52,856 bases of DNA from Clostridiales bacterium (GCA_029226975.1 JAQXZB010000024.1:1-52856), one strand, 5' to 3'. Shown: positions 35,461 to 44,730, counted from the stretch's first letter. Numbers and translations: made by a program. The notes: generated by a model not told the origin, from the sequence alone.

Positions 35461-38400
35461 CTATTTCATTCCAACCACACTGCTTTGCGGTGTAAAATCC
35501 TGTGTGTTCCATAAAAATGCCTTTATTTCATCATTGGAAGAAGCATCCGCACTAAGAGATGCCGTCAGCTTCTTTTGTTTTAGTCCTTTATCCTCCGAAG
35601 CCTCAATCCTGTCCGTTTTAACGCTTATCAGTCTGCCCTCGTTATATTTCGCAATAACAAGAATATAGCTTTCGCCTTCCCTGTAAAGCTTGTCCGCAAC
35701 TGCCGTGATTTCTCCAGATGTAATATTATCTTCCGTTATATATTCCTCATTATCACTGCCGTATCCCTTTAACATATAAATTTCATTACTAAGTACGCCT
35801 ATGTCATTGTTTGTATAGGACATTTTCAGATTGTCTATATAAAATCCTCCTCCGGCGGCATTGCTTAAAATGTACAGTTGCGGCAGCCATACTCCCGCAG
35901 GCTCATCCTCAATTGAAAAGGTGAATTTATATGTTTCAAAGTCATCCTTCAGCTTGTATAAGTTTGTAATTTGCTTATTTACAAGTCTCCCGTCGGTGTA
36001 ATATGAAATATAGAACGAGAGAGTTTTCGACATACCCGGATACAGCCCCTTCAAATCAAGCGAAACTGTATATGTCCTGTTTTTATACTGCTGATCTTCC
36101 AAAATCGGCAATCCGAATTTGATATTTCCGCCCTCAGGGCTGCCAACCGCAACCTTAAAGCTGTACTCTCCTCCGGACGCGGTCTCATTGGTTCTTTTAC
36201 AGGTAACCAAATACTGACTTAATATTGAATATTCATTTTTTAAAGTATCGGTTGGTTCTTTCTCAAAATCATAGCACATCAGCGCTGTTGAGAAGGGATA
36301 CTCCGCTTCACTTACTGCCGCTCCGTTTTCGCCGCATACCGTATCGGGAACGACTATCCTATAAGATGTATGCTCTGACAATCCGTTTTTCGGAGTTAAT
36401 GTGACGGTTTTTCCGTCCGCCGATAATGTGTTTTGGCTGGGAATTACCACATCTCCCTTTTTTATGACTATCTGAGCTATGCTGCTTTCCGAAACGGCTT
36501 TATCAAAGGTTATATACGGTTTAACATTTGCATTTGCAAGGCTTTCTCCGTATACCGGATATGAAGATACTATCACCGGTGCATTGTAATCAATGCCCGC
36601 GTTATCCCCTACGCTTACCGCATTTTTATTTTCTATGTATGATACTCCGTAAGGCGCTGTTAATTCTCCCAGAAAATCAATCGGTGCATACATAATTCCG
36701 TCCTTTAGCTTAAACGGATGATTTAGCTTGTAAACAACCCCGTTTTTTCTGTATCCCTTCTTGGAGTCACATACCTCATAGGCATCCTTGCCGCACACAA
36801 ACGTCAGTTTTTCTTTTTTGTCCGTTTCCCATTCAAATTTTGCATCTTTAATGGTTTTTGCCGCACTCACAAGCGGAACCATAGGCACAGAGTCAATAAT
36901 TGTCGGCTCTATCGGAATAATCTCATTCTTATATGCTATACTGTTTTGCGGATTGGTAAGATTTCCGATTAAGGTTATTTCATCTATCCACATTTCACCG
37001 CCTTTTCCGTTAAACGGATCAAACCTAATGCCCTTAATCGTTCCTTTCCAATATTCATTTGATGCTACGTTTATATAATAATCCGCCCAGTCGCCCTCCT
37101 GCACAATAAAGCTGTATCGTCTGTTCCAGTCAATTTCCGTATATTCATCGGTCAGGAAATACAGTTCGGCTTTACAAGGCGTCTGTGATGACCTTTTCAG
37201 GCGCAGCTTAATATATGAAACATCCTCTGCGGGTATGGACAAATCCGTTACTTTTATCCACGGGTCATCACCTGCCGCTTTAAGATACCATGCACCGCCC
37301 GTAACAGAGCTTTTTTCAAGATGGTCATTCGTCCATCCCGAATTGGATAATTCAAAATCCCAGCTTTTAACTATATTATCCGAATATCTTTCGGGAACAA
37401 TATTATTTACTTGTTTGTAACCCGTTCTGTTTTGGTCATACATTATCTGTATTCTTTTTGCCTGATTTGCTGTCGGCACTGCATCACTGTGCTCCGGTGC
37501 AGCGGGACATAAATATTTTCTCATTATATCAAGATAATCCCAGCCGTTTCCTTCGGACGGGCATATATAATGACCCTCGCCAATCTCATTCCAGTTATCT
37601 ATCACTACCATATTTTTACCGTATTGACCCACGGCAATATTTGGCATATACTCATTTATCGTCCAGTTAAGCTGTTCTTCAAAGCTTGCCTTTGTTGTCA
37701 TCTGCCCTTTCACGCCATCCCAGGGCTCCTTATCCATACCCATGCCGGGTCCGGTAACCAAATCAATTCCATATCCCGCCATTCTTTCAGACATATTCTT
37801 CATATACAGCGCACTTGCACCGTCGGCTCCGTCCCAACCGTATGGATGCACCGCATCTATTCCCAGCTCCGTCAATCTTGCCGGATCGATATAATTTTCA
37901 TAGCTTGCCGAACAGCTCATAATAACCGCACCGTCAAACCCCGCTTCTTTGCACTTTTCTCTCAGATAATCCAAAACATTCTTTGCGGACGTATAGTGTT
38001 CATCTAACGGCTCCGTATATATTGCATTTACCTGCTGAACAAATTTTTTAAGATTATAAATAGAAATAACGGGCTTATTATCTATTTTATAATATCGTTC
38101 ATCCTTAAAATAATGTTCAATCCAATACGGAACAATATTATTTTTAAAATCGTCTGCGCCCTCAATCGAAGCTGTTAAATTCTCAAACAGGATACAATAC
38201 TTCATCATATCGGAATATTTTGAATTTTTATATCCGTTTTCAAGGGCATAGCTCCAGTTAGGCGTCTTTATCGGAGTATTTTGCGTACCGTTCGGCTTAA
38301 ACCAACAAAACATCTGAAAATCCGCGCCATGCTCCACCATCATTTTTGTTTCCCAGTCCGAAACCTCCGGGTTTCCCTCGTCATAATATCCCAGAAGCGG

Positions 38401-40314
38401 CTTCCTTTCGGGATAAGGCGCTATTCTGTCCCATCCCATCTGTTTTCCCGGTCTCCATAAGGAACAGCTGATTATTCCTACATCCTGCTTGGACTCGGCC
38501 TTATTCGGTTCGGGGACATAATCGGCAGGCTCTTCCAGCATAGGATAAACAAAAATATCATCCAGCATCACATCTGCCGCGTTCTCCTGCGCACATTCAA
38601 ATTTGATGCCCTTATTATTTCCCGAAAAATACATTCCGCCCTTTTGCAAAATATCGTTTACATACAAATCGCAGACCCCTTCTTTAAAGTCGGCTATGAC
38701 CTTAATCCTATACCACAGATTAGTCACATAATTACTGTAAAAAATCTCATCACCGAATTTAAAGCAATTATTATCTGTGGAAATTTTTATTCCGTCGCCC
38801 AAAGAAGCACTGATTTTTGAATTTCCCACGCTGTCGATTACAAAAAACTCAAATGCCGCAGTGTTTTCTTCTATTTCAAAATCATTCTGAAGTGAAATTG
38901 CCTGCTCATTTTCATTTTTTTGCAGTCTTAGGCTATATTGGTCAAACCACAGCTGAGATGAAGAATGTACCACCGAAGCATTTCCGCTTTTTACAAAGTA
39001 TGACGGTACGGTTTCACTTCCGCTTTTTGTTGAAACAAAGGTTTCATTAACATAATAATCGGTATAAACTCTTAGTGGGTATATGTATATACATCCCGTT
39101 TCAGCGTCGCTGCTTGAAAAAAATACATTATCCACACACTCGCCCGACAGCGCAATGTCATCACCGCACAGCTTTCCGTTTATATACACATCGTAGGTTT
39201 TTGTATCGAAATCTCCGAAAATTTTTACTCCGTATTCCGCCTGCGCTCCCGGAGTGTAGTTTTGCGCCAATTGTTCATCAACGGTATAATCACATAAATA
39301 CACGTCTTGTGACGGTGTCTGTGCATAAATAGCTCCGGACATGGTTTTCAGACTTATAACAGGCGTTTCGCCGTTCCTGATCTGCCATTTAAAGCCGTCT
39401 ATATCATCGGTAAAATAGAATCTGTAATCCACTGCAAACCTGCCCGAATCGACGCTTTTAAAATCATGCTTCATATCCACCGAAAGATATTTATTCGTAT
39501 CCTTTAAATAATACCTTCCCCATTGACTGGACACCTCTCCGCCCGCTTCATGGACATCCCAGCCGCTGCCTCCGGGTGTTCCGATGGAGTAAAACATATC
39601 GTCCTCTATCAGATACTGTCCGCCGGGAAGCATAAAATCAAGAGGTGCGGCAGATTCACCTTCCAATTCTTTAACGATAATCTCTTCAATTTTGAAATTC
39701 ACATTTCCTATCGGCTGAAATCTTAACGAATGTTGACCGGGGCTGAGATATACCACCTTTGAATAGGTATGACTTCTTCCGACAGTATCAAAGTACATAT
39801 GCATTCCGCCCGGTCTTGCCTCCGTAACATCCACCGCTTCATATTTGCTTGGGCTTGTTACGCTGGGAAGCTCATCCATTGCTATTTTTAAGCCTTGTCC
39901 GGCAGTCGCCGAATTATGCTTGACCACAAAATTAATCTGATAATGCTTGGCGGTATTTCCTGTTTCGTTCACGGGAATATTGACCGCCAATCTTTCATGG
40001 CCTAACATATTCACACAAAGACTTCCGCCTTCGATATACATCTGCTCGGCATTGGGATACCGGCCGCCGCCCTCACCGTTTTGAAAATATGAATTCCATC
40101 CGGTATGCTGAAACACAAACGGATAGCTCATGCCGTCAAAATACTTAAATTGTGCGGTCGCTCCCGTACTTGTATCATATACATATTCCTGACTGCTTTC
40201 AGAGTCAAAGGTGTATTGCATCACGATTTTTTCAGATGCCGAAAATGCAAACGGCGTCAATACACTCATAAGAATGTTTACAATAACGAACATAGATATT
40301 ATTTTCTTTTTCAT
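35461..40314 (-). CDS. Giant secreted WbsX/GH99-like multimodular protein
   Basis: A 1617-aa exported protein. Signal peptide about 1-26; binding-like sandwich about 28-220; a stretch about 226-1240 that parallels the whole smaller paralogue (25331-28900), from 'FMLPGGQYLIEDDM' through two LamG-like domains, the WbsX/GH99-like core (about 608-960, acidic motif 'NWNEIGEGHY' at 908-917), a binding-like module and a copper-amine-oxidase-like stalk domain; then an added Big_5 Ig-like domain (about 1250-1345), another binding-like module ending 'GGFYIDNLKMSY', and the C-terminal module ending 'IKAFLWNTQDFTPQ'. So the larger protein is the smaller one wrapped in modules of the other locus proteins. 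ATG 40314 has the proper spacing to GAAAGGA; the ATG 6 nt upstream touches it. It lies 33 nt after the permease. Confidence 0.72.
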   Translation of the reverse strand: MKKKIISMFVIVNILMSVLTPFAFSASEKIVMQYTFDSESSQEYVYDTSTGATAQFKYFDGMSYPFVFQHTGWNSYFQNGEGGGRYPNAEQMYIEGGSLCVNMLGHERLAVNIPVNETGNTAKHYQINFVVKHNSATAGQGLKIAMDELPSVTSPSKYEAVDVTEARPGGMHMYFDTVGRSHTYSKVVYLSPGQHSLRFQPIGNVNFKIEEIIVKELEGESAAPLDFMLPGGQYLIEDDMFYSIGTPGGSGWDVHEAGGEVSSQWGRYYLKDTNKYLSVDMKHDFKSVDSGRFAVDYRFYFTDDIDGFKWQIRNGETPVISLKTMSGAIYAQTPSQDVYLCDYTVDEQLAQNYTPGAQAEYGVKIFGDFDTKTYDVYINGKLCGDDIALSGECVDNVFFSSSDAETGCIYIYPLRVYTDYYVNETFVSTKSGSETVPSYFVKSGNASVVHSSSQLWFDQYSLRLQKNENEQAISLQNDFEIEENTAAFEFFVIDSVGNSKISASLGDGIKISTDNNCFKFGDEIFYSNYVTNLWYRIKVIADFKEGVCDLYVNDILQKGGMYFSGNNKGIKFECAQENAADVMLDDIFVYPMLEEPADYVPEPNKAESKQDVGIISCSLWRPGKQMGWDRIAPYPERKPLLGYYDEGNPEVSDWETKMMVEHGADFQMFCWFKPNGTQNTPIKTPNWSYALENGYKNSKYSDMMKYCILFENLTASIEGADDFKNNIVPYWIEHYFKDERYYKIDNKPVISIYNLKKFVQQVNAIYTEPLDEHYTSAKNVLDYLREKCKEAGFDGAVIMSCSASYENYIDPARLTELGIDAVHPYGWDGADGASALYMKNMSERMAGYGIDLVTGPGMGMDKEPWDGVKGQMTTKASFEEQLNWTINEYMPNIAVGQYGKNMVVIDNWNEIGEGHYICPSEGNGWDYLDIMRKYLCPAAPEHSDAVPTANQAKRIQIMYDQNRTGYKQVNNIVPERYSDNIVKSWDFELSNSGWTNDHLEKSSVTGGAWYLKAAGDDPWIKVTDLSIPAEDVSYIKLRLKRSSQTPCKAELYFLTDEYTEIDWNRRYSFIVQEGDWADYYINVASNEYWKGTIKGIRFDPFNGKGGEMWIDEITLIGNLTNPQNSIAYKNEIIPIEPTIIDSVPMVPLVSAAKTIKDAKFEWETDKKEKLTFVCGKDAYEVCDSKKGYRKNGVVYKLNHPFKLKDGIMYAPIDFLGELTAPYGVSYIENKNAVSVGDNAGIDYNAPVIVSSYPVYGESLANANVKPYITFDKAVSESSIAQIVIKKGDVVIPSQNTLSADGKTVTLTPKNGLSEHTSYRIVVPDTVCGENGAAVSEAEYPFSTALMCYDFEKEPTDTLKNEYSILSQYLVTCKRTNETASGGEYSFKVAVGSPEGGNIKFGLPILEDQQYKNRTYTVSLDLKGLYPGMSKTLSFYISYYTDGRLVNKQITNLYKLKDDFETYKFTFSIEDEPAGVWLPQLYILSNAAGGGFYIDNLKMSYTNNDIGVLSNEIYMLKGYGSDNEEYITEDNITSGEITAVADKLYREGESYILVIAKYNEGRLISVKTDRIEASEDKGLKQKKLTASLSADASSNDEIKAFLWNTQDFTPQSSVVGMK

Positions 40315-40346
40315 AGTCATTCCTTTCTCATTTAACAACAACTTCA

Positions 40347-41222
40347 TCATCCCTTAACCGAGCCAACAGTAAGTCCTTGTACAAAATATTTTTGAAAGAA
40401 CGGGAAAATCACAAGCATAGGTCCTACAGCCAACAAGCACATTGCCATTCTCGCCCCCGCCTGCGGCACTTCCTGTCCCGCCTGTACGGCGCCGTACTGC
40501 AGTGCTTCCGCACTGTTTAAAAATTCTATCGAGCTTTGTATCCGCATCATCAGATATTGCAGCTTCACAAGCTTCGGGTCGTCGATATAAAGCATCGAAT
40601 TATACCATTCATTCCACGAGGCAAGCAGATAGAAAAGAGCTATTGTCGCCACTGCCGGTTTTGAAAGCGGTATAACAATCCTGCCGAAAATTTCAAACTC
40701 ATTGGCACCGTCAATCTTTGCAGACTCTATAATTTCATAGGGTATTGAGCTGAAAAATCCCTTCATCAGCAGTATATACCACGATGACACAAGCCCCGGC
40801 AAAATCAGCACCAAAATTGAGTTTTTCAGTCCGAGAAACTGTGTTATGTTTATGTAGCTTGCAACCATTCCGCCGTTTAACAGCATGGGAACAAACATAA
40901 TAAAGGTTAGTACATTTCGATATTTATAATCCTTTCTCGTCATGACGAAAGCACACGAGGATGACATTACAGTTCCCAGTACCACAGATACAGCTGATGT
41001 GAAAATCGTTATTATGTACGATCTTACAAGCGAATCGGGACTTGCCAGTATTGCTTTATATGACGCAAGCGTCGCTTCCTTAGGTATTATCCTGTATCCG
41101 TTACTGATTAAATCATTTTGGCTTTGAAAGGATGAGCCTACTATAATCAAAAACGGAAGTACAAATAAAATTGATGTTATTATCATGATTACATGAATGC
41201 CCATATGCGTTTTCTTTTTCAT
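40347..41222 (-). CDS. CUT1 sugar ABC transporter permease (LplC/YtcP-like)
   Basis: A 291-aa inner-membrane permease with six hydrophobic segments and the EAA loop that docks the ATPase: 'EIIESAKIDGANEFEIFGRIVIPLSKPAVA' (residues about 180-209). The C-terminal 'MRIQSSIEFLNSAEALQYGAVQAGQEVPQAGARMAMCLLAVGPMLVIFPFFQKYFVQGLTVGSVKG' end is typical of the LplC/YtcP subgroup. It pairs with the permease encoded 22 nt upstream and with the lipoprotein at 31183-32661. No ATP-binding subunit is encoded in the window. Confidence 0.94.
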   Translation of the reverse strand: MKKKTHMGIHVIMIITSILFVLPFLIIVGSSFQSQNDLISNGYRIIPKEATLASYKAILASPDSLVRSYIITIFTSAVSVVLGTVMSSSCAFVMTRKDYKYRNVLTFIMFVPMLLNGGMVASYINITQFLGLKNSILVLILPGLVSSWYILLMKGFFSSIPYEIIESAKIDGANEFEIFGRIVIPLSKPAVATIALFYLLASWNEWYNSMLYIDDPKLVKLQYLMMRIQSSIEFLNSAEALQYGAVQAGQEVPQAGARMAMCLLAVGPMLVIFPFFQKYFVQGLTVGSVKG

Positions 41223-41243
41223 TTTATCACCACTTCCTTCTAT

Positions 41244-42173
41244 TTAAAATACCGCGTTTTCATCATCGAGCTTCTTTACAATTCCGTTAGAAATCACAAC
41301 CAGTACAAAGCCCACAACTGACTGATACATTGTTGCCGCCGATGACATACCGATATCGCCGAGGTTTATAAGTGCACGGTATACATATGTATCCAAAACA
41401 TCGGTTGTGCTGTATAACAGCGACGAGTTAAGCGGAAGGTTATAGAACATACCGAAATCTCCGCTGAACATTTTGCCTATGTTCATTATAAGCAGCAGCA
41501 CCACTATTCTCTTAAGGCACGGCAAGGTTATATATTTTAACTTTTGCAGGCCGTTGGCACCGTCAAGATCCGCCGCCTCATAATAGGTTGTATCTATCGA
41601 CATAAGCTCCGTATAGAAAATAATCACGTTATACCCCATGTCTTTCCATATTTTTGCCACGACCAGTATAACCGGCCAATATTTAGGATCACTGTACCAA
41701 AGCACCGGCTCCATTCCCAATTTTCCCAATATATTGTTGATTATTCCGTATTCAACATCGAGAAATCCGGAAAGGGCAAAGCTCGCCACAACCCATGAAA
41801 TGAAATATGGTATAAAGAATATCGTTTGATATGTTTTCACCGCGCGTCTGCCAAGCTGAAAGAGCATAATCGCAAAAGCAATGGCAAATATCAATCCCAT
41901 AATAATAAATATAACATTATACAAAACGGTATTTCTTGTGGCTTTTAAAACATCTTGCCCGGAAAACAGATACTCAAAATTCTTAAATCCCACCCACGGG
42001 CTTTTAAAGAAACCAAGATCATATCTGTAATTCTTAAACGGCAATATAAAACCAAAGTATGGTACATAGTTAAAAATAATCATAAATGTTACTGCCGGCA
42101 GTGCCAGCGCAGTAAGCTGCCAGCTCTTTAAAAAGTCCCCGGCAAATCTTTTTTTCCTTTTTACTCCATTCAT
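41244..42173 (-). CDS. CUT1 sugar ABC transporter permease (LplB/YteP-like)
   Basis: A 309-aa permease, partner of the preceding entry. The N-terminus 'LTALALPAVTFMIIFNYVPYFGFILPFKNY' is typical of the LplB/YteP group, with six membrane segments and an EAA loop 'YYEAADLDGANGLQKLKYITLPCLK'. It is 15 nt downstream of the regulator gene and 22 nt upstream of the other permease, so regulator and transporter form one operon behind promoter B. Confidence 0.94.
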   Translation of the reverse strand: MNGVKRKKRFAGDFLKSWQLTALALPAVTFMIIFNYVPYFGFILPFKNYRYDLGFFKSPWVGFKNFEYLFSGQDVLKATRNTVLYNVIFIIMGLIFAIAFAIMLFQLGRRAVKTYQTIFFIPYFISWVVASFALSGFLDVEYGIINNILGKLGMEPVLWYSDPKYWPVILVVAKIWKDMGYNVIIFYTELMSIDTTYYEAADLDGANGLQKLKYITLPCLKRIVVLLLIMNIGKMFSGDFGMFYNLPLNSSLLYSTTDVLDTYVYRALINLGDIGMSSAATMYQSVVGFVLVVISNGIVKKLDDENAVF

Positions 42174-42187
42174 AATTTCACATCTCC

Positions 42188-44401
42188 TTATACTTTCCTT
42201 CTATTATTTTTTCTAAATTCCGTAGGGGTCATTCCACATTTTTCCTTAAAACGCTTATAGAAATATGTGTCGTTTTCTATGCCTATGCTTTTTGAAATAT
42301 CCTTTATGTTCAAATCACTGTTTAACATAAATTCTTTTGCCTTCTGTATTCTGAAGTCTATCAGATATTCACTGAAGCGCATACCCATTTCTTCCAAAAA
42401 CATCCTGCTCAGTTTTCGGGTAGATATTCCTACGTTTTCAGCCACTATTGTAATGCATAAATTTGCATCGGAAAAATTGTTTTCAACAAAGTCTATGGTT
42501 GTGCGAATTAAATCCGAACTGTTTGAGCCGCCCTTATAGTCTCCCTCTTCCGCTGCAAATTTTAATCGAATGTCCTCTTTTACCATTCCAAGAACATCCA
42601 TGATTGTCAGCTCAACATTGGGATTTACCAGGTTGACCATAATTTCAGGATTTAATTCCAATCTTTCTCCAAGCACTTTAGTGAAACAAATTATTTCAAG
42701 AATGCTTCTTTCATAGGAAAAGTCCATTATCCTTTTAAAAATATTATCTACTACTTCAAGAGTACTTTCCTCGGTAATACACCTTTTGAGTTCTTCCTCA
42801 TATCTTAAGGTGCTGATACCCTCTCCGTCTTCTAAATGCCCCTCCGGATTATCGTTAAATTCAAAGAATTTTCCGCCGCCGAAATTGAACGTAAATTTAA
42901 GATTATTCAATGCCTGAGCCCTCGCCTGGGATATTCCGTCAATTCCGTTGGATACGTCGCTTACGGACATCGAAATAACCGTATTGAAATGTGTAAGCAT
43001 ACATTCGCTTATTCTGCCAAAACAGCTTCGCATTTTTTCTACATAATCTTTCGACGTGACGTTTAGCAGAAGCTCAATATCATCGCCCATAAAGAACTGC
43101 GATTCCATATCATACACTTCTCCTATAATTTCAGTGGAAATATTATACAGCGCATAGCTTATCATGCCATCCTTTTGACCCACATCATCATCTATTCTGT
43201 TTATTCTCAAGATTATAACCGCAAAATTTGAATCTATCGGTATATCAAGATATGAAAAATACCGCTCTATCGTTTTTTCGGACAGTTTATCGCTGTTTCT
43301 CATGATTTCTCTGAAGCTGTAGCCTTTAACAATTTCTTCTTCACTCGAAAGCCTGTCGCTGTATTTTTTATTTTCAATTCTGTATCTTTTTAAGACCTCT
43401 TGTATATATTCTATCTCGTTAATTTCTCCCACCTGTACAGTTGCCACCTCTTTAAATATACCATCTATAGGTTTATAAACCACCTTTATAACATACAGTG
43501 CAATTATTATTCCTATAAAAGCAAACATTATAATAAAAATAATAATGGTCAAAATATACGCCCGCATTTCCGGATATGCCTTTGTTAAAGAAGCAATGCG
43601 GCACATAACGATTCCTATACCACCAAAGTCCTCAAAGCATAAAACGTATTCTTCACCGCCTATTATTTTGTTTTCAAAATCCTTTTCTTTATAATTGTTT
43701 ATTGCTGTTTCATATACATCCACTCCTACGCTTTCCCCTTTGGAAAACAAAATCTGTTTATCCTCATCAAATACCGCCACACTTCCTATATTGTCCTCGA
43801 ATATGGAATTATACAGCCAGTCAAAGTCTATATTTATAATGAAAAAATCCGAATTGTCCGAAAGCGTATTTTCCCCGAACATAAAATACGAAAATACTTT
43901 CTTCTTTTTCAAATCGTTATTTTCATAAAAAGTCATATCTCTTACCATGAGTTTTTTTGGTACAATTCTATGAGCTTCTTCCAGGATTTCATTAAGCTGT
44001 ATTTCTCCTTCGGGCAAAACAGTTCCCACACCAAAGAGCGTTTTTTTATCACTGTCATAGTACTGCACCGAATTCAGATACGGATTTATCGACTGAACAA
44101 CACTGTATATATCTCTGATTTTTCCGTAAACCCTAAAATCTTCATTCTTAAAATTAGCCCTGCTTAACACAATTTCACTTATGTAAATATACTCTGCCAG
44201 ATTTTCCAATGTATCACTTTCAGCCATAAAATTTTGTTTAATCTGTTTTGTGCTTCTGCGATAATCTTCATTTATATAATTTTTCAATATCTTAGACGAA
44301 TACAAATAATTTGTAAAATTTGACAATACTGCCATCAGCACCAACGCAGCAGCAACAATCCAAATTATCCGCCTAAGATATTGCTTCTTTAATTTCTTCA
44401 T
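42188..44401 (-). CDS. Membrane-bound AraC-family regulator (YesN/YtdP type)
   Basis: A 737-aa one-component sensor-regulator. TM1 about 11-29, an extracytoplasmic sensor of about 250 residues, TM2 about 281-307, a cytoplasmic linker, and a C-terminal AraC/XylS double helix-turn-helix about 632-735 ('CITIVAENVGISTRKLSRMFLEEMGMRFSEYLIDFR', then 'IKDISKSIGIENDTYFYKRFKEKCGMTP'). Such proteins sense outside glycans or a loaded binding protein and activate nearby sugar genes. ATG 44401 is preferred: GGGAGA stands 10 nt upstream, inside the longer frame starting at 44419. It is the first gene of the operon behind promoter B, and its own promoter bears the same operator as promoters A and C, suggesting positive autoregulation. 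Confidence 0.9.
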   Translation of the reverse strand: MKKLKKQYLRRIIWIVAAALVLMAVLSNFTNYLYSSKILKNYINEDYRRSTKQIKQNFMAESDTLENLAEYIYISEIVLSRANFKNEDFRVYGKIRDIYSVVQSINPYLNSVQYYDSDKKTLFGVGTVLPEGEIQLNEILEEAHRIVPKKLMVRDMTFYENNDLKKKKVFSYFMFGENTLSDNSDFFIINIDFDWLYNSIFEDNIGSVAVFDEDKQILFSKGESVGVDVYETAINNYKEKDFENKIIGGEEYVLCFEDFGGIGIVMCRIASLTKAYPEMRAYILTIIIFIIMFAFIGIIIALYVIKVVYKPIDGIFKEVATVQVGEINEIEYIQEVLKRYRIENKKYSDRLSSEEEIVKGYSFREIMRNSDKLSEKTIERYFSYLDIPIDSNFAVIILRINRIDDDVGQKDGMISYALYNISTEIIGEVYDMESQFFMGDDIELLLNVTSKDYVEKMRSCFGRISECMLTHFNTVISMSVSDVSNGIDGISQARAQALNNLKFTFNFGGGKFFEFNDNPEGHLEDGEGISTLRYEEELKRCITEESTLEVVDNIFKRIMDFSYERSILEIICFTKVLGERLELNPEIMVNLVNPNVELTIMDVLGMVKEDIRLKFAAEEGDYKGGSNSSDLIRTTIDFVENNFSDANLCITIVAENVGISTRKLSRMFLEEMGMRFSEYLIDFRIQKAKEFMLNSDLNIKDISKSIGIENDTYFYKRFKEKCGMTPTEFRKNNRRKV

Positions 44402-44565
44402 TTCATACTTATCTCCCATAAATTCTGCCGGAATATAACGCCGGTCGAAACAACATTTTTATAGTACTCAATTTCTCCGTTTTTATAACTCCGTTACCTT
44501 GTCATGTATAAAGTCACTTTCGCTTGTCGTTGTTTCTTTCCTAAATTATGTTGTTTTACCATATA

Positions 44566-44594
44566 ATTATAGCACAGCAAAATGCCCAAATCAA
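44566..44594 (-). promoter_or_regulatory. Promoter B of the saccharide locus (regulator/transporter operon)
   Basis: On the minus strand TTGATT (44589-44594), 17 bp, perfect TATAAT (44566-44571). The leader to the regulator start is about 160 nt. The arrangement of -10, -35 and operator is the same as at promoter A. Confidence 0.82.
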
Positions 44595-44625
44595 CTTAAC
44601 TTTTCTTCCTGCCAACTATACTTTT
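44595..44625 (-). promoter_or_regulatory. Operator B: 21-bp-period direct repeat
   Basis: On the minus strand AAAAGTATAG (44616-44625), 11 bp, AAAAGTTAAG (44595-44604), joined directly to the -35 of promoter B. The 11-bp spacer differs from operator A while both 10-bp halves are identical, which argues for selection on the half-sites. Confidence 0.75.
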
Positions 44626-44655
44626 TGTACTTTTGCCGCTGTTTTTTTAATATTT

Positions 44656-44675
44656 CCGCCGACTTGGCGGTTTTT
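44656..44675 (+). terminator. Orphan plus-strand intrinsic terminator
   Basis: CCGCC-GACTT-GGCGG followed by TTTTT. No plus-strand gene lies upstream of it, so it would end antisense or stray transcription from the regulator side before the GH3 promoter, or an unseen small RNA. Confidence 0.6.
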
Positions 44676-44730
44676 ACACAAGAATTCACTTCACCAACTA
44701 AGACGTGCTAAAAAAATATAAATTCCGGTA

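Noticed and set aside
44499-44711. 70-codon plus-strand frame in the divergent region
   Set aside because: It crosses promoter B, operator B and the orphan terminator and has no ribosome site.
44700-44730. Locus operator at the GH3 promoter
   Set aside because: Positions equivalent to the half-sites carry unrelated sequence.
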